Origin: Xiphydria camelus
Lineage: Eukaryota > Arthropoda > Insecta > Hymenoptera > Xiphydriidae
Assembly: GCA_963678675.1 (NCBI GenBank)
Contig: OY783192.1
Location: 2,800,001 to 2,864,000 of the forward strand
DNA length: 64,000 nt
Direction: 5' to 3'
In this document: piece by piece, positions 12,446-21,346 of the stretch
Numbering within the stretch: position 1 is the stretch's first letter
Layout: every line of letters begins with the position of its first letter
Position numbers and translations under genes: made by a program
Notes under the pieces: model-generated
What the model was told of the DNA's origin: nothing
Databases searched by the model: none
What the model saw: the letters and a program-made list of their open reading frames with translations, nothing else

Positions 12446-12587
12446 GTTGCGAACGGAGAGAGGAACTAAACTAATAATATGCTTATATACACGCATTGAA
12501 GTTGAACAGATAATACTCTCAAATATTGAGCTATAATACTTATATATCTTAGAACTAATGTAACTTATATTATGTGACACCATTCAA
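12446..12587 (-). other. Short non-coding spacer between pol and polypurine tract
   Basis: An AT-rich spacer of 142 bases in the element. It is too short for an envelope or accessory gene. Confidence 0.7.
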
Positions 12588-15500
12588 CTAGTTGTTCGTG
12601 GTTGCCTTCGACTCGTCAAGGAGAGGTGCGAGCTTCTTTACGCTCCTGTCGAAGACGCCGGTCGCCGTCTTCACTTGCACCGTCCTGATGATACCATCTT
12701 GCCCTGGGTAAGTCTTGACGATGCGTCCAAGAGTCCATTGGGTTGGCGGCGAGTGGTCGTCTCGGATTATGACGACCGTTCCTTCCTTTATATCGTGAGT
12801 CCCACTCCTCCACTTATGTCGGTTGGTGAGCTCACTCACGTACTCCTTATGCCATCTTTTCCAAAAGTGTTCCTTCATCCTTTGTATGTGCTGCCACGTA
12901 GATATTCTGTTAGATGGTGTAGCACTGATGTCGGCCTCTGGAACATTCCTTAAAGAATCTCCAATAATAAAGTGACCAGGAGTGAGGGCGATCACGTCAT
13001 TAGGATCAATGGAGATAGGAGTTATAGGTCGAGAGTTGAGGATCCCTTCGACTTGGATTGCAAAGGTATTGAATTGTTCGAACGTGAACAATTCATTTCC
13101 GACGACCCTCTTCATATGGTGTTTGAATGCCTTTACGCCTGCTTCCCAGAGTCCGCCAAAATGAGGAGCCTGTGGTGGACTAAAATGCCACGTGATGCCT
13201 TGTTCAGCAAGATTCTGGTGGATGACTAGTCGTTGTGGTCCTCCTTGAAATACGTCGTGTAGTTCCGACAATTGATTGTTGGCGCCCACAAAGTTTGTCC
13301 CGTTGTCTGAGTAGATGTGTTGGGGACATCCTCTTCGCGCAACGAAACGTTTGAGAGCTGCCAGGAATCCGTCCGTCGTGAGGTCGCTGACCACTTCGAA
13401 ATGCACTGCCTTGACGGCAAGGCATACAAAGACCGCTACGTATATTTTTATCCTCCTTTGGTTGCGGTATTTTTTCTCCTTTATGAAGAACGGTCCACAG
13501 TAGTCGACACCGACGTTACTGAAGGGTCTTGCTGCGGTCACTCGTGCTGTTGGCAAATTACCCATGATGTAATCCACCTGAGGTGGATGTGCTCGAACAC
13601 ACCGCACGCACTGTCGGACAATCCGTCGAACTTGGTTTCGACCATCAATAAGCCAGTAATTTTGCCTCAAGGCGTAGAGTGTCGTTTGTACCCCGGAGTG
13701 TAGATTCTTCAGGTGCTCGTGTCGAATTAGGAGATCCGTAATGTGATGAGTCTTCGGTAAGATCTTCGGATATCTTTGGGCGTATGGTATTTCGGCATTC
13801 TTCAACCGACTTCCTACTCGGACGACTCCTGAATCATCAAGGAACGGATTGAGTGCCCACAGAGGACTGGTTCTATTTACTTCCTTTTTCCTGCTGAGTG
13901 CCTTGATCTCCTCTGGAAAGGTGACGATTTGGATACACCGTAAGATGCGATCATCTGCCTCTTCGAGTTCCCCAGCGACGAGCGGTCCTCTGAATCGATT
14001 GTTGGGTTTGAATCGAAGGCAGTATGCTACGATGCGTCGAAGTTTGGTGATCGAAGAATACCGTTCAAGAAACTCATCTCCTTTTGCGTTGAGCGTAAGG
14101 CAATGTATCTTGGGCTGTCCGGGAATATCCGATGGCAGGATGAGATCGAGCTTTGGCCATTCAGATTCTCCCTTGCAGAGCCACAACGGTCCGGTCTTCC
14201 AATTGGATTCTTGAATAAACTCGGCTGGAGACTGACCACGTGAGAGGTGATCTGCGGGATTATCCTTTGATCGAACGTGTCTCCATGAGCTCGCGTGCGT
14301 TTGGTTTTGAATCTTGCTGACTCGATTAGCCTCGAAGGTGGGTAGTCTGTGTGGAGACGAATTAATCCACTGGAGGGTAATGGTGGAGTCTGTCCAAAAT
14401 ACAACATTATTGACATTGAGAGACACGGTTCGTTTAACGAAGTCATACAAGTCTGCTAGTAGCAATGCACCGCATAATTCCAATCTAGGCAATGAAATGG
14501 TTTGTAAGGGTGCTACTCGAGATTTGGCGCACAATAACGCCATATGTATATTCCCGGTTTTGTCTTCAGACCGGAGGTAAAGGCATGCTCCATAGGCCCT
14601 TTGACTTGCATCGCAGAATCCGTGAAGTTGGACGTCCTGTGGCTCGGTGATGGTAACTCTTCGATCAAATGTACAATGGTTGAGCAATTTCAGTTGAAAC
14701 CGAAACGTGTTCCACTCAGTATGGATGGTGGCAGGTATTGATTCATCCCAGTTAAGTTCCTGTCGCCATAATCCCTGCATGATGAGTTTTGCCTTTGTGA
14801 CTACTGGACCAATCAATCCGAGAGGGTCAAAAATCTTCGCAATCTCGGATGCAATCGTTCGCTTGGTGATTTTTCGGTGTTCCGTTGCGGCTGTCACGGT
14901 GTAGGCGATGGCGTCTACTTGGGAATCCCAATGTACCCCCAAAGTTTTGATGGTTGCATCATCCGTGTGCAACTTTCGATGCACGCTTCCTTCAGACAAT
15001 CCGTCCAAAAGGCTTGGTTCGTTAGAAACCCATTGGCGTAAGTTAAGACCTGCGCAACGGAGTAATTTGATGAGGTCGTCGCGGATTTCGATGGCTCCTT
15101 GGTAGGTATCTGATCCCGTGAGAACATCGTCGACGTAGAGGTCCCGTTTGAGAATGTTGGCGGCTGTAGGGAATCTTTGTGCCTCGTCGTCCGCTAGTTG
15201 ATGGAGACAACGTATGGCTAAATATGGAGCCGCTGAAAGTCCGAATGTAACGGTATTGAGCTCGTATGTTTTCAGCTCGTTTTGATGATTCCTCCATAGG
15301 ATGCGCTGATATTTTCGGTCCTCCTTCCGTATCCAGAACTGGCGATACATTTTTTCTATGTCGCCGGTCAACACGTAGCGATGAATGCGGAATCGAAGTA
15401 AAAGGGCTACGATGCTGTCCTGGATGGTGGGACCGACCATGAGGGCCTCGTTGAGTGATACCCTTGAACTGGACTCGGAGGATCCATCGAATACGACCCG

Positions 15501-16490
15501 TAATTTAGTGGTCAGGCTAGTTTCCTTTATAACCGCATGGTGTGGTAAGTAGAATCCTTGGCTAGTTGGACTGTCTTCTTCAATCTCGGTCATGTGGCCT
15601 AAGTCTTGATATTCCTTCATCACGGCCTCGTACTGCTCCTTCAGTCGTGAGTCTCGACGAAGTTTCCTCTCCAAACTGTGGAAGCGGCTTAGGGCATGTG
15701 ATCTGGATTCTCCTAACTGAAGTTGTCGCTCATTAAATGGAAGTGCCACAATGTACCTGCCGGTGGAGTCCCTCTTCAGATTCCTGACGAAATGATCTTC
15801 GCACGCTTGCTCCTCGGCGGACAAGTGACGAATAGCGGGAATTTCCTCGAGTTCCCAAAATTTGCTGATTTCGAACTCTGGTTTGGCGGCAAAGAAGGCT
15901 ACTTGCGTCTTCGACTTAGGAGTTCCGAGCACTAGACTCCCTCCAATGACCCATCCCAGTTGAGTTTTTTGGAGCATGAGATCGGGCTGCTGGGAATTTC
16001 CAAGGTTGATTTGTCCAATGCTTAGCGTCGATAGTGTAGGTCCAGAGCTTATTAGCATATCTACTTCGGCTGGTCGGTGGAAATTCGGATCGGCTAGCCT
16101 CACATTGTGAGGTATCTGGAGCCGACTTCTATCGATGGGCTCGAGTGGTTGTAATCCTCCAATGCTTGGTACCGTCAAGAATGTTAGAGACCTGGTGTAA
16201 CCAGTGATCCGGGATTCTATTGTGGCATTGACCAGAAAGTGGGCCTTGACTTGCGCCTTGCCCAGCATTCCGACTGTTGTCTCGTATCTTTCCATCGGCA
16301 GTTGCAAAGACCTGGCTAAACGCTCGGTCATAAAGTTGGCGGTTGAACAAGTGTCTAGTAGCGTCCTGCATTCTAAGCGTTGGCCTCTCTTGTCGCGGAC
16401 CTTGATAACAGCCGTCAACAGCAAATCTCCTGTGCGAACAATGGAAGTCAAGGCTCTGACAGTCGGTGCTCCAGATTCGCCCAGCGATAG
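12588..16490 (-). CDS. pol: BEL/Pao Pol polyprotein (protease, RT, RNase H, integrase)
   Basis: A 1,300-codon open frame counted from the codon after the gag UGA. It would be cleaved into the enzymes that copy and integrate the element. In order: an aspartic protease (DUF1758-like) with LLDTCS at 44-49; an RT with LTGDIEKMYRQF (catalytic D377), FGLSAAP at 416-422 and YVDD at 452-455; an RNase H with GFCDAS (D627), LPRLEL (E671), WTDS (D701) and a late D747; an integrase with an HHCC zinc site (H926, H931, C961, C964) and D996, D1062 and E1116; and a DUF5641-like C-terminus (about 1194-1289). Length and order match BEL/Pao. The start is not an ATG: the frame is open from the UGA, and its first ATG (codon 54) lies beyond the protease active site. 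Expression as a Gag-Pol readthrough product is therefore likely. It shares a frame with gag. All catalytic residues looked for are present. Confidence 0.97.
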   Translation of the reverse strand, partial: LSLGESGAPTVRALTSIVRTGDLLLTAVIKVRDKRGQRLECRTLLDTCSTANFMTERLARSLQLPMERYETTVGMLGKAQVKAHFLVNATIESRITGYTRSLTFLTVPSIGGLQPLEPIDRSRLQIPHNVRLADPNFHRPAEVDMLISSGPTLSTLSIGQINLGNSQQPDLMLQKTQLGWVIGGSLVLGTPKSKTQVAFFAAKPEFEISKFWELEEIPAIRHLSAEEQACEDHFVRNLKRDSTGRYIVALPFNERQLQLGESRSHALSRFHSLERKLRRDSRLKEQYEAVMKEYQDLGHMTEIEEDSPTSQGFYLPHHAVIKETSLTTKLRVVFDGSSESSSRVSLNEALMVGPTIQDSIVALLLRFRIHRYVLTGDIEKMYRQFWIRKEDRKYQRILWRNHQNELKTYELNTVTFGLSAAPYLAIRCLHQLADDEAQRFPTAANILKRDLYVDDVLTGSDTYQGAIEIRDDLIKLLRCAGLNLRQWVSNEPSLLDGLSEGSVHRKLHTDDATIKTLGVHWDSQVDAIAYTVTAATEHRKITKRTIASEIAKIFDPLGLIGPVVTKAKLIMQGLWRQELNWDESIPATIHTEWNTFRFQLKLLNHCTFDRRVTITEPQDVQLHGFCDASQRAYGACLYLRSEDKTGNIHMALLCAKSRVAPLQTISLPRLELCGALLLADLYDFVKRTVSLNVNNVVFWTDSTITLQWINSSPHRLPTFEANRVSKIQNQTHASSWRHVRSKDNPADHLSRGQSPAEFIQESNWKTGPLWLCKGESEWPKLDLILPSDIPGQPKIHCLTLNAKGDEFLERYSSITKLRRIVAYCLRFKPNNRFRGPLVAGELEEADDRILRCIQIVTFPEEIKALSRKKEVNRTSPLWALNPFLDDSGVVRVGSRLKNAEIPYAQRYPKILPKTHHITDLLIRHEHLKNLHSGVQTTLYALRQNYWLIDGRNQVRRIVRQCVRCVRAHPPQVDYIMGNLPTARVTAARPFSNVGVDYCGPFFIKEKKYRNQRRIKIYVAVFVCLAVKAVHFEVVSDLTTDGFLAALKRFVARRGCPQHIYSDNGTNFVGANNQLSELHDVFQGGPQRLVIHQNLAEQGITWHFSPPQAPHFGGLWEAGVKAFKHHMKRVVGNELFTFEQFNTFAIQVEGILNSRPITPISIDPNDVIALTPGHFIIGDSLRNVPEADISATPSNRISTWQHIQRMKEHFWKRWHKEYVSELTNRHKWRSGTHDIKEGTVVIIRDDHSPPTQWTLGRIVKTYPGQDGIIRTVQVKTATGVFDRSVKKLAPLLDESKATTNN

Positions 16491-16493
16491 TCA
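16488..16493 (-). promoter_or_regulatory. Candidate stop-codon readthrough site UGA-CUA
   Basis: The gag frame ends in TGA followed by CTA on the minus strand, and pol continues in the same frame. UGA followed by CUA is an established leaky context in eukaryotic readthrough genes and some RNA viruses. With no usable pol start codon, this suggests translation of a minor Gag-Pol product by readthrough. The alternative is a recent CGA-to-TGA change in a formerly continuous gag-pol frame; a C in that position would form a CG with no other change needed. Confidence 0.65.
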
Positions 16494-17840
16494 TGCTGAT
16501 TGTTGAGGTGGTCCGTCGGTTGATGCTTCTGCTAGTGAAGTTGCGGTTGTCGGTGGAGCCGTGGCTGCTGGTTCCATATTCAGGTGTAACAAAGTATGAT
16601 GCCGTTTTTTGCATTTGTGGCAACGGCGCCCCGAACAGGAGGCTGTAGGATGACCTGAACGTAAACAGTTAAGACACAAGGAGAGGTCCCTGGTTCGTTG
16701 AATCCTATCGGAGATGGACAGCGCGAGGAATTGGCTGCAATAGTTGATTGCATGCCTAGTTTTACAGATTGGACATCCCTCCTCTTCTTCAGTAGAAGTG
16801 ATGAATGTCGCTGCATTCCTTGCTGGTCCCTTTGGCTTCAGTGTGTAGGTTGCTCTTGACGTTGATGAAGAGTCGAAATGTGCCGGGGAGAGTCCGGAGT
16901 CCGCGGAGAGAGCGGCCTTTCGCAAGAAGGTCAGTAGTTGTTCGTAACTAGGCATTGATGTGTCGGTCAATGTCCTCTCCCACTCTCGCAAAGTAACCTT
17001 GTCGAGCTTGGTCTCAAGAAGACGAACGAGCAGAGTATCCCAGTGTTGCACCGGTTCTCCTAAGGATTTAAGCGCGCGCACGTGTTGCTGAGCGTTATTG
17101 ACCAATTGCCGTAACCCCGTGGCAGATTCCTTAGTGAGCATCGGAACTTCGTTTAAGAGATCGACGTGACGCCTAATAATAACTCTCTTATTATTGTACG
17201 TTGTCTTTAGCAAGTTCCAGGCTTCGGCATAATTATCTTCGGTCGTTTCGAAAGAATGAATATTCTGAGCTGCCTCACCGGTGAGTGACGATCGGAGATA
17301 TTGCAATTTTTGTACATTGGACAATCCTTGATGTTGATCGATCATCGACGTGAAGGCATCTTGGAACGCCAGCCAGTTTTCGTATTTCCCATCGAATTTT
17401 GGGAGATCGATTTTCGGCAACTTGACGTTAGAAATCTGATAATGACTCACTGATGCTGGTGTCGATGATCTGCGTAAGCTTCCGTTATTGTCTTCCGTCG
17501 GGTTGGAAGGAGGACATAGGGAGGCGAGTCGATCGCCCATATTCGCATGGGCTAAGAGGTATTGTTCTTCACAGTTCGTGATTAAGTCGTCGGCGAAGTA
17601 TGGCAGCTTATCCAGTTCCGCTCGCTGGCTGGTTGTAGCGTGGTTCCTGATTGTTGAGAGTTCTGCGTCATTATCGTGGAACTTGTTCCTGTAATCTTCT
17701 AATGCCTTTAGTCGGGACTCGATGGTACAGATGGTGATATTCGAGGGCCCGAGTTTCTGGAGATTCTCTATGGAGTGAGAGATCCAACGGAAAAGCCTCT
17801 CTTGCTTATCGATGAGATCTCGAACTGCCATGGAGTCCAT
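16491..17840 (-). CDS. gag: BEL/Pao Gag protein
   Basis: A 449-residue structural protein that would form the particle and bind the genomic RNA. I chose the ATG at 17838-17840. The upstream in-frame extension runs into the 32-bp leader repeats, which rotate through frames and are unlikely to be coding. Residues about 140-233 match the DUF1759-type capsid region of Pao Gags (around LPKFDGKYENW). The C-terminus carries three zinc-knuckle-like motifs: C356-x2-C-x3-H-x4-C368, C389-x2-C-x4-H-x4-C402 (the canonical form), and C407-x2-C-x3-H-x4-H419. A Ser/Thr/Ala/Pro-rich tail precedes the UGA. Pol follows in the same frame without a spacer stop. Confidence 0.93.
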   Translation of the reverse strand: MDSMAVRDLIDKQERLFRWISHSIENLQKLGPSNITICTIESRLKALEDYRNKFHDNDAELSTIRNHATTSQRAELDKLPYFADDLITNCEEQYLLAHANMGDRLASLCPPSNPTEDNNGSLRRSSTPASVSHYQISNVKLPKIDLPKFDGKYENWLAFQDAFTSMIDQHQGLSNVQKLQYLRSSLTGEAAQNIHSFETTEDNYAEAWNLLKTTYNNKRVIIRRHVDLLNEVPMLTKESATGLRQLVNNAQQHVRALKSLGEPVQHWDTLLVRLLETKLDKVTLREWERTLTDTSMPSYEQLLTFLRKAALSADSGLSPAHFDSSSTSRATYTLKPKGPARNAATFITSTEEEEGCPICKTRHAINYCSQFLALSISDRIQRTRDLSLCLNCLRSGHPTASCSGRRCHKCKKRHHTLLHLNMEPAATAPPTTATSLAEASTDGPPQQSA

Positions 17841-17887
17841 GTTGCTGCACGTTTGATAGTCACTTGAACTAGACACTGAAATGGCGC

Positions 17888-18175
17888 AGCACGAACCTTG
17901 GTGCCGAAAGAAATGACGCGGCGCGAACTTTAGTGCCGAAAGAAACGACGTGGCACGAACTTTGGTGCCGAAAGAAGTGACGCGGCACGGACTTTGATGC
18001 CGAACGAAACGACGCGGCACGAACCTTCGTGTCGAAAGAAATTACGCGGCACGAACTTTGATACCGAAAGAAATGACGTGTGACGCGACACGAACTGTGG
18101 TGCCGAAAGAAGTTACGCGTGACGTGGCACGAACTGTGGTGCCGAAAGAAATGTAGCGGCACGAACTTTGGTGCC
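17888..18175 (-). repeat. Nine tandem hairpin-forming units in the leader
   Basis: Units begin near 17888, 17920, 17952, 17984, 18016, 18048, 18087, 18126 and 18158. The period is 32 bp except for two 39-bp steps that carry an extra TGACGCG-like heptamer. In each unit a GGCAC-type stem faces a GTGCC-type stem across an eight-base loop. On the RNA strand seven of nine stems remain fully pairable, several through G-U pairs; the units at 17920 and 18016 have one A-C mismatch each. The period is not a multiple of three, which argues against a protein repeat. Confidence 0.85.
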
Positions 18176-18336
18176 GAACAAGCCACTGATGTATCGCGAA
18201 CAGTCACTGGAAACAAATACTGCCCGAACGAATCACTGGTGAATCCGCGAACAGTCAGTTTTACCGCGTGGTCGCGACACTCAGATTTATAAACTCGGTA
18301 TTATTATTTATGAACTCATTTGATTCCGTAGTTAAC

Positions 18337-18353
18337 ATCCGGCTCGAAGGACC
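18337..18353 (-). other. Primer-binding site for tRNA-Tyr
   Basis: On the minus strand GGTCCTTCGAGCCGGAT starts one base after the 5' LTR. It is complementary to the 3' end of eukaryotic tRNA-Tyr (ATCCGGCTCGAAGGA plus CC of the CCA tail). All 17 bases match; the base opposite the terminal A of CCA does not. The tRNA end is from established knowledge, the match is seen. Confidence 0.85.
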
Positions 18354-18354
18354 T

Positions 18355-19339
18355 TGTTTTGTTCGGTCGCCGCGCGATGATTTAATCGGATCTCCTCGGG
18401 GTCGTAAATCCCGAGGACACTATACGTGACGCGGCTATTAGATATTTTAACCGAACGACCGAAAGGGGAGATTCAAACCGATCGGCTAGTTCAATAACTA
18501 TACATTGCACTCACTAAATTTAATAACCGTATATTAGAGTAGCAAGATACAGAAAGGTTGGTTTATAATGATTTTACTATTGAATGCGCTGAATTAACGC
18601 GGTACGAACTCAGAACTTCAATCCGTCGGCTGGCACGCAATGGCCTATTGACAAAGGGAGCGAATGTAACTGAGTCGTGTTCAGATAAAGGACTGACACC
18701 TGAATGTACTATCCACGTTCCGCGATACCAAGTACGACGTAGAATCGTATTAACTTACTGATTCCGAGTGAGGTTGATCGGCGGAGTACGACACGTACGA
18801 CACGTTTGATGATTTGTGATACATTAAAGGACGCGCGTTTAGTCCCAGTTTATATGTGCGCAAAACAGATCAATGGAAGGGATAGCGTGGGCTGACGCGA
18901 TGCCCCCTGATTGGCTGGGAGGAGGAGCGTCGGCGGAGCCGAAGATGACGCTTAGGAAATTTCCGAGTCTAAAGTCTAAAGCCTACAGGGCAAGGATGCC
19001 GTTATTAACGGTACCTGAGTGACGCACTTAACGGTCGGGCCAGCCGGATGGTCGTTCTCGACCGCGAGGGTACGTCAGGTTACCTAAAGGCAATGAAAGG
19101 ACTTTCTCGATAAATCAGGTATTAAATTCCCTAATTGTCTGTCGCCTGCATCCGACACTCCTCTCCTTAAGCCGGCTCGGATTGTACCTTCCGAGAAAGG
19201 TTCGGGACCGTGAATTAACGACCTTCGTTCGCCGAAATATTCGAATCGCCGATGACACGTTTAAATATAGTCGGCGAATTATTATGAAGGATGCTATAAA
19301 TCAAAAACGCCGAATTCCGTCGTTCGATGCGACGGAACA
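18355..19339 (-). repeat. 5' LTR of the BEL/Pao element
   Basis: 985 bp, TG...CA, directly followed on the minus strand by the primer-binding site. It should contain the promoter. A TATAAA at 18562-18567 lies about 775 bases from the LTR start, giving a long U3 and a short R-U5. A second TATAAA-like word lies near 18850-18855. An ATTAAA at 18381-18386 could serve as a poly(A) signal. Confidence 0.97.
18562..18567 (-). promoter_or_regulatory. Candidate TATA box of the LTR promoter
   Basis: TATAAA on the minus strand, placed so that transcription would start near 18530 and leave about 175 bases of R-U5. I chose it over the upstream TATAAA near 18850 because it leaves a typical short R-U5. Not proven; many BEL elements may use initiator-type promoters. 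Confidence 0.35.
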
Positions 19340-19344
19340 ATACC
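19340..19344. repeat. Target-site duplication (right copy)
   Basis: ATACC directly after the LTR terminus, identical to 11446-11450. Confidence 0.9.
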
Positions 19345-20833
19345 GGATACTTCCATTACTCACGGATCACTGGAACGTTATAAGTTAATTTTCAAATCAT
19401 CTCGGGTAGCTGTCTTCTGCAGCACCAACTGGTGCATGTAAAGTCGAGCCGAGAAGACGAGACGTAAAGCAAGTATAAGTACGAAGGAAAGTTGAGGTAT
19501 CGAATAAAATTTCATGTCAGAGAGAAAGAGATACCCTTCGCAGCGATCGTTATTTTTCCAGACGAGCTGACGATAGAAAAAAACTCTATTTTGCATCGGT
19601 TCGCGCAAGTTAAAAAAAAGTCGCTCTTAACTGCCATCCTCGCGTATAATAGGATCTCCCACGCGAGAGTCGCGACGAGTCAGCAGCTTTGCCAATCTGC
19701 CGCACAATTATTGTAAAATTGAACGCGCGCGAGAATCTTCTCGCGTACGTAATGAAATTCGGTGTCGACATTCCCGCCGGCGTACCTATCTCGCCGGTTC
19801 TAAGAGACATCCGCTATACGTTACTCGCTGCCTAATAAAATGATAAACCCGCCTATTTTCGCGTTCAGCGGAAAGAAATTAAATGATTCGTACGGAGCGA
19901 GGAGGAGGCTAAAAAAAGCACGGGGCGGAGGGGAGCCTCCGCAGGGATCTCCTGGCTCGCGAGGAGTCGGCACTCCCCGGTCTCATCCTATAACCGTCTC
20001 ATTCTATCCGGAGGGATTTCATTAAGGGATCGGCAATTCTTGAGCGGGCGGGGAGGAATATAAAAAGCAATTTTCTAGATTTCCCCGCTAAATAAAAGTC
20101 GTTTCCTCGAGAGAGAGAGAGATGGAGAGAGAGGGAGAGAGACTCCCCCCACCCTTCGCAGATATTATCCTCGGTATCTCTTGCATGCGCGATATCGATT
20201 TTGCGACAGCTACCTACTTTCTATATCCTATATGCGACGCGTTGCTCCTTAGCGGCGTCTTGCATCCGAGCGGGCTTTGCTCGAAAGATAAATCGACGTA
20301 GGGCGATGCCATTATAAACACGCTCCCTCCCGCAACGCGATGGAATTGTTATTTTCACACCCGATCGCTCCCTTCCACCCCCGGCTCGGTCGTCGCGGTG
20401 CGTCATACGTGCCACTTGGCGGGGAGGCAATATGCCGACGCGGCGCACAATAAGGAAGCGCCGTGGGAAGTTATATAACTATATATCGGGGGAACGACAT
20501 TCGAAGAATTTCATGAGAGCGAGTCTACGAAGAACCGCTGTACACGTCGGTCATGCGGTAACGGGCCATAGAGACGGCGTATTGCTTTCGCGTTATGTAC
20601 TCGTTTCCCGCGTACGCTGTGTACTTGTAACTCGGTTCCACTTACGCGAAGTAGTTACACGCGAATGTAGTACGGGAACGAGAATAACTGCTCGTTTCTC
20701 GTCGCGTCTGCCAGCTAGTAGATACGATTAGTTTTGTACGACCGCGGTGGGTGAATGGATGTAGGGGTGGATTGCGTTGACGCGAGTTCCAGTCGCATGA
20801 TAAATCGCAAGTCTTCGAAAAAAATATCTCGTA
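19345..20833. other. Non-coding, nothing recognised
   Basis: Holds a GA-rich tract (about 20108-20150) and a GC-rich stretch near 19890-19985. No gene recognised. Confidence 0.5.
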
Positions 20834-21073
20834 CACGGAGAAAAAAATCTGGTCAATATCTAACCAAAATCTTGGAGACGATGACCAAACTGTTTGGTGA
20901 AACATGGATCCTCCATCTGTTTGATTAAACTGATCGCTTTTTGGTTAGAATATCTAAATATTTGGTTAAAATAATTAAATGTTTGGTTCAACTGACCAGT
21001 ATTATGGTTAAAATAGCCAAACTCGTTTAATCGGATGCGTTTTGTCATTTTAACCAAGTTATTTTTTTCAGTT
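20834..21073. mobile_element. CACTG-end MITE, subfamily A
   Basis: Starts CACGGAGAAAAAAATCTGG and ends AAGTTATTTTTTTCAGTT, flanked by TA on both sides. Shares CCATCTGTTTGATTAAA and TTTGTCATTTTAACC with the other subfamily A copies. Confidence 0.8.
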
Positions 21074-21346
21074 TAGTATCGCCGTACATTCATACGGACT
21101 GAAAAAGAATGCATTTCATTTCCCACACTTTTCCTATATTGTCCTTATCTGTAGAATTGTCGTACCACTAGGAGGGATAAATAGTGGATTCCTTATCTGC
21201 GTAATTCATATACTGCAATATCTTTCTCTCGGCGGTATAATTATATTACTCGTAAAGAAGTTTCATTTTCGTATGTATATATTTCCATATAGATTCATTT
21301 CTTCCTACAGCCACTCTTCTGGTACATGGGCGTACTGTATATACAG

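Larger units (their letters stand above)
17841..18354 (-). other. 5' untranslated leader of the retrotransposon RNA
   Basis: 514 bases between the 5' LTR and the gag ATG, containing the primer-binding site and nine tandem 32-39-bp units. A second short repeat (GCGAACAGTCA, twice, about 18195-18257) lies closer to the LTR. Leaders of LTR elements usually hold dimerisation and packaging signals; assigning that role here is inference. Confidence 0.8.
11451..19339 (-). mobile_element. BEL/Pao LTR retrotransposon, nearly intact
   Basis: A 7,889-bp element read on the minus strand. The order is 5' LTR (18355-19339), tRNA-Tyr primer-binding site, leader with tandem hairpins, gag, in-frame UGA, pol, polypurine tract, 3' LTR (11451-12435). 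The LTRs run TG...CA and differ at one of 985 positions (12308 A against 19212 G on the plus strand), so the insertion is recent. ATACC flanks it on both sides. Pol order protease-RT-RNase H-integrase, the long integrase D-E spacing and the DUF5641-like tail assign it to BEL/Pao rather than Gypsy or Copia. There is no env-like ORF. The only break in the coding frame is the UGA between gag and pol, which may be programmed. Confidence 0.97.

Noticed and set aside
12278..12469. 63-codon ORF with a near-copy at 19182-19388
   Set aside because: They start in the LTRs and run out into unrelated flanks. The single Lys/Glu difference reflects the one LTR substitution.
16129..16623. 164-codon ORF overlapping the gag-pol junction
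   Set aside because: It lies in another frame of well-supported gag and pol, so it is a shadow frame; a frameshift product would not explain the same-frame layout.
17888..18175. Evenly spaced repeats as a CRISPR array
   Set aside because: The units are contiguous with no unique spacers and lie in a eukaryotic retrotransposon leader.
17869..18216. 115-codon repetitive minus-strand ORF and the 60-residue extension upstream of gag Met
   Set aside because: They translate the 32-bp leader repeats. The period is not a multiple of three, and the Gag-like sequence begins at the later ATG.
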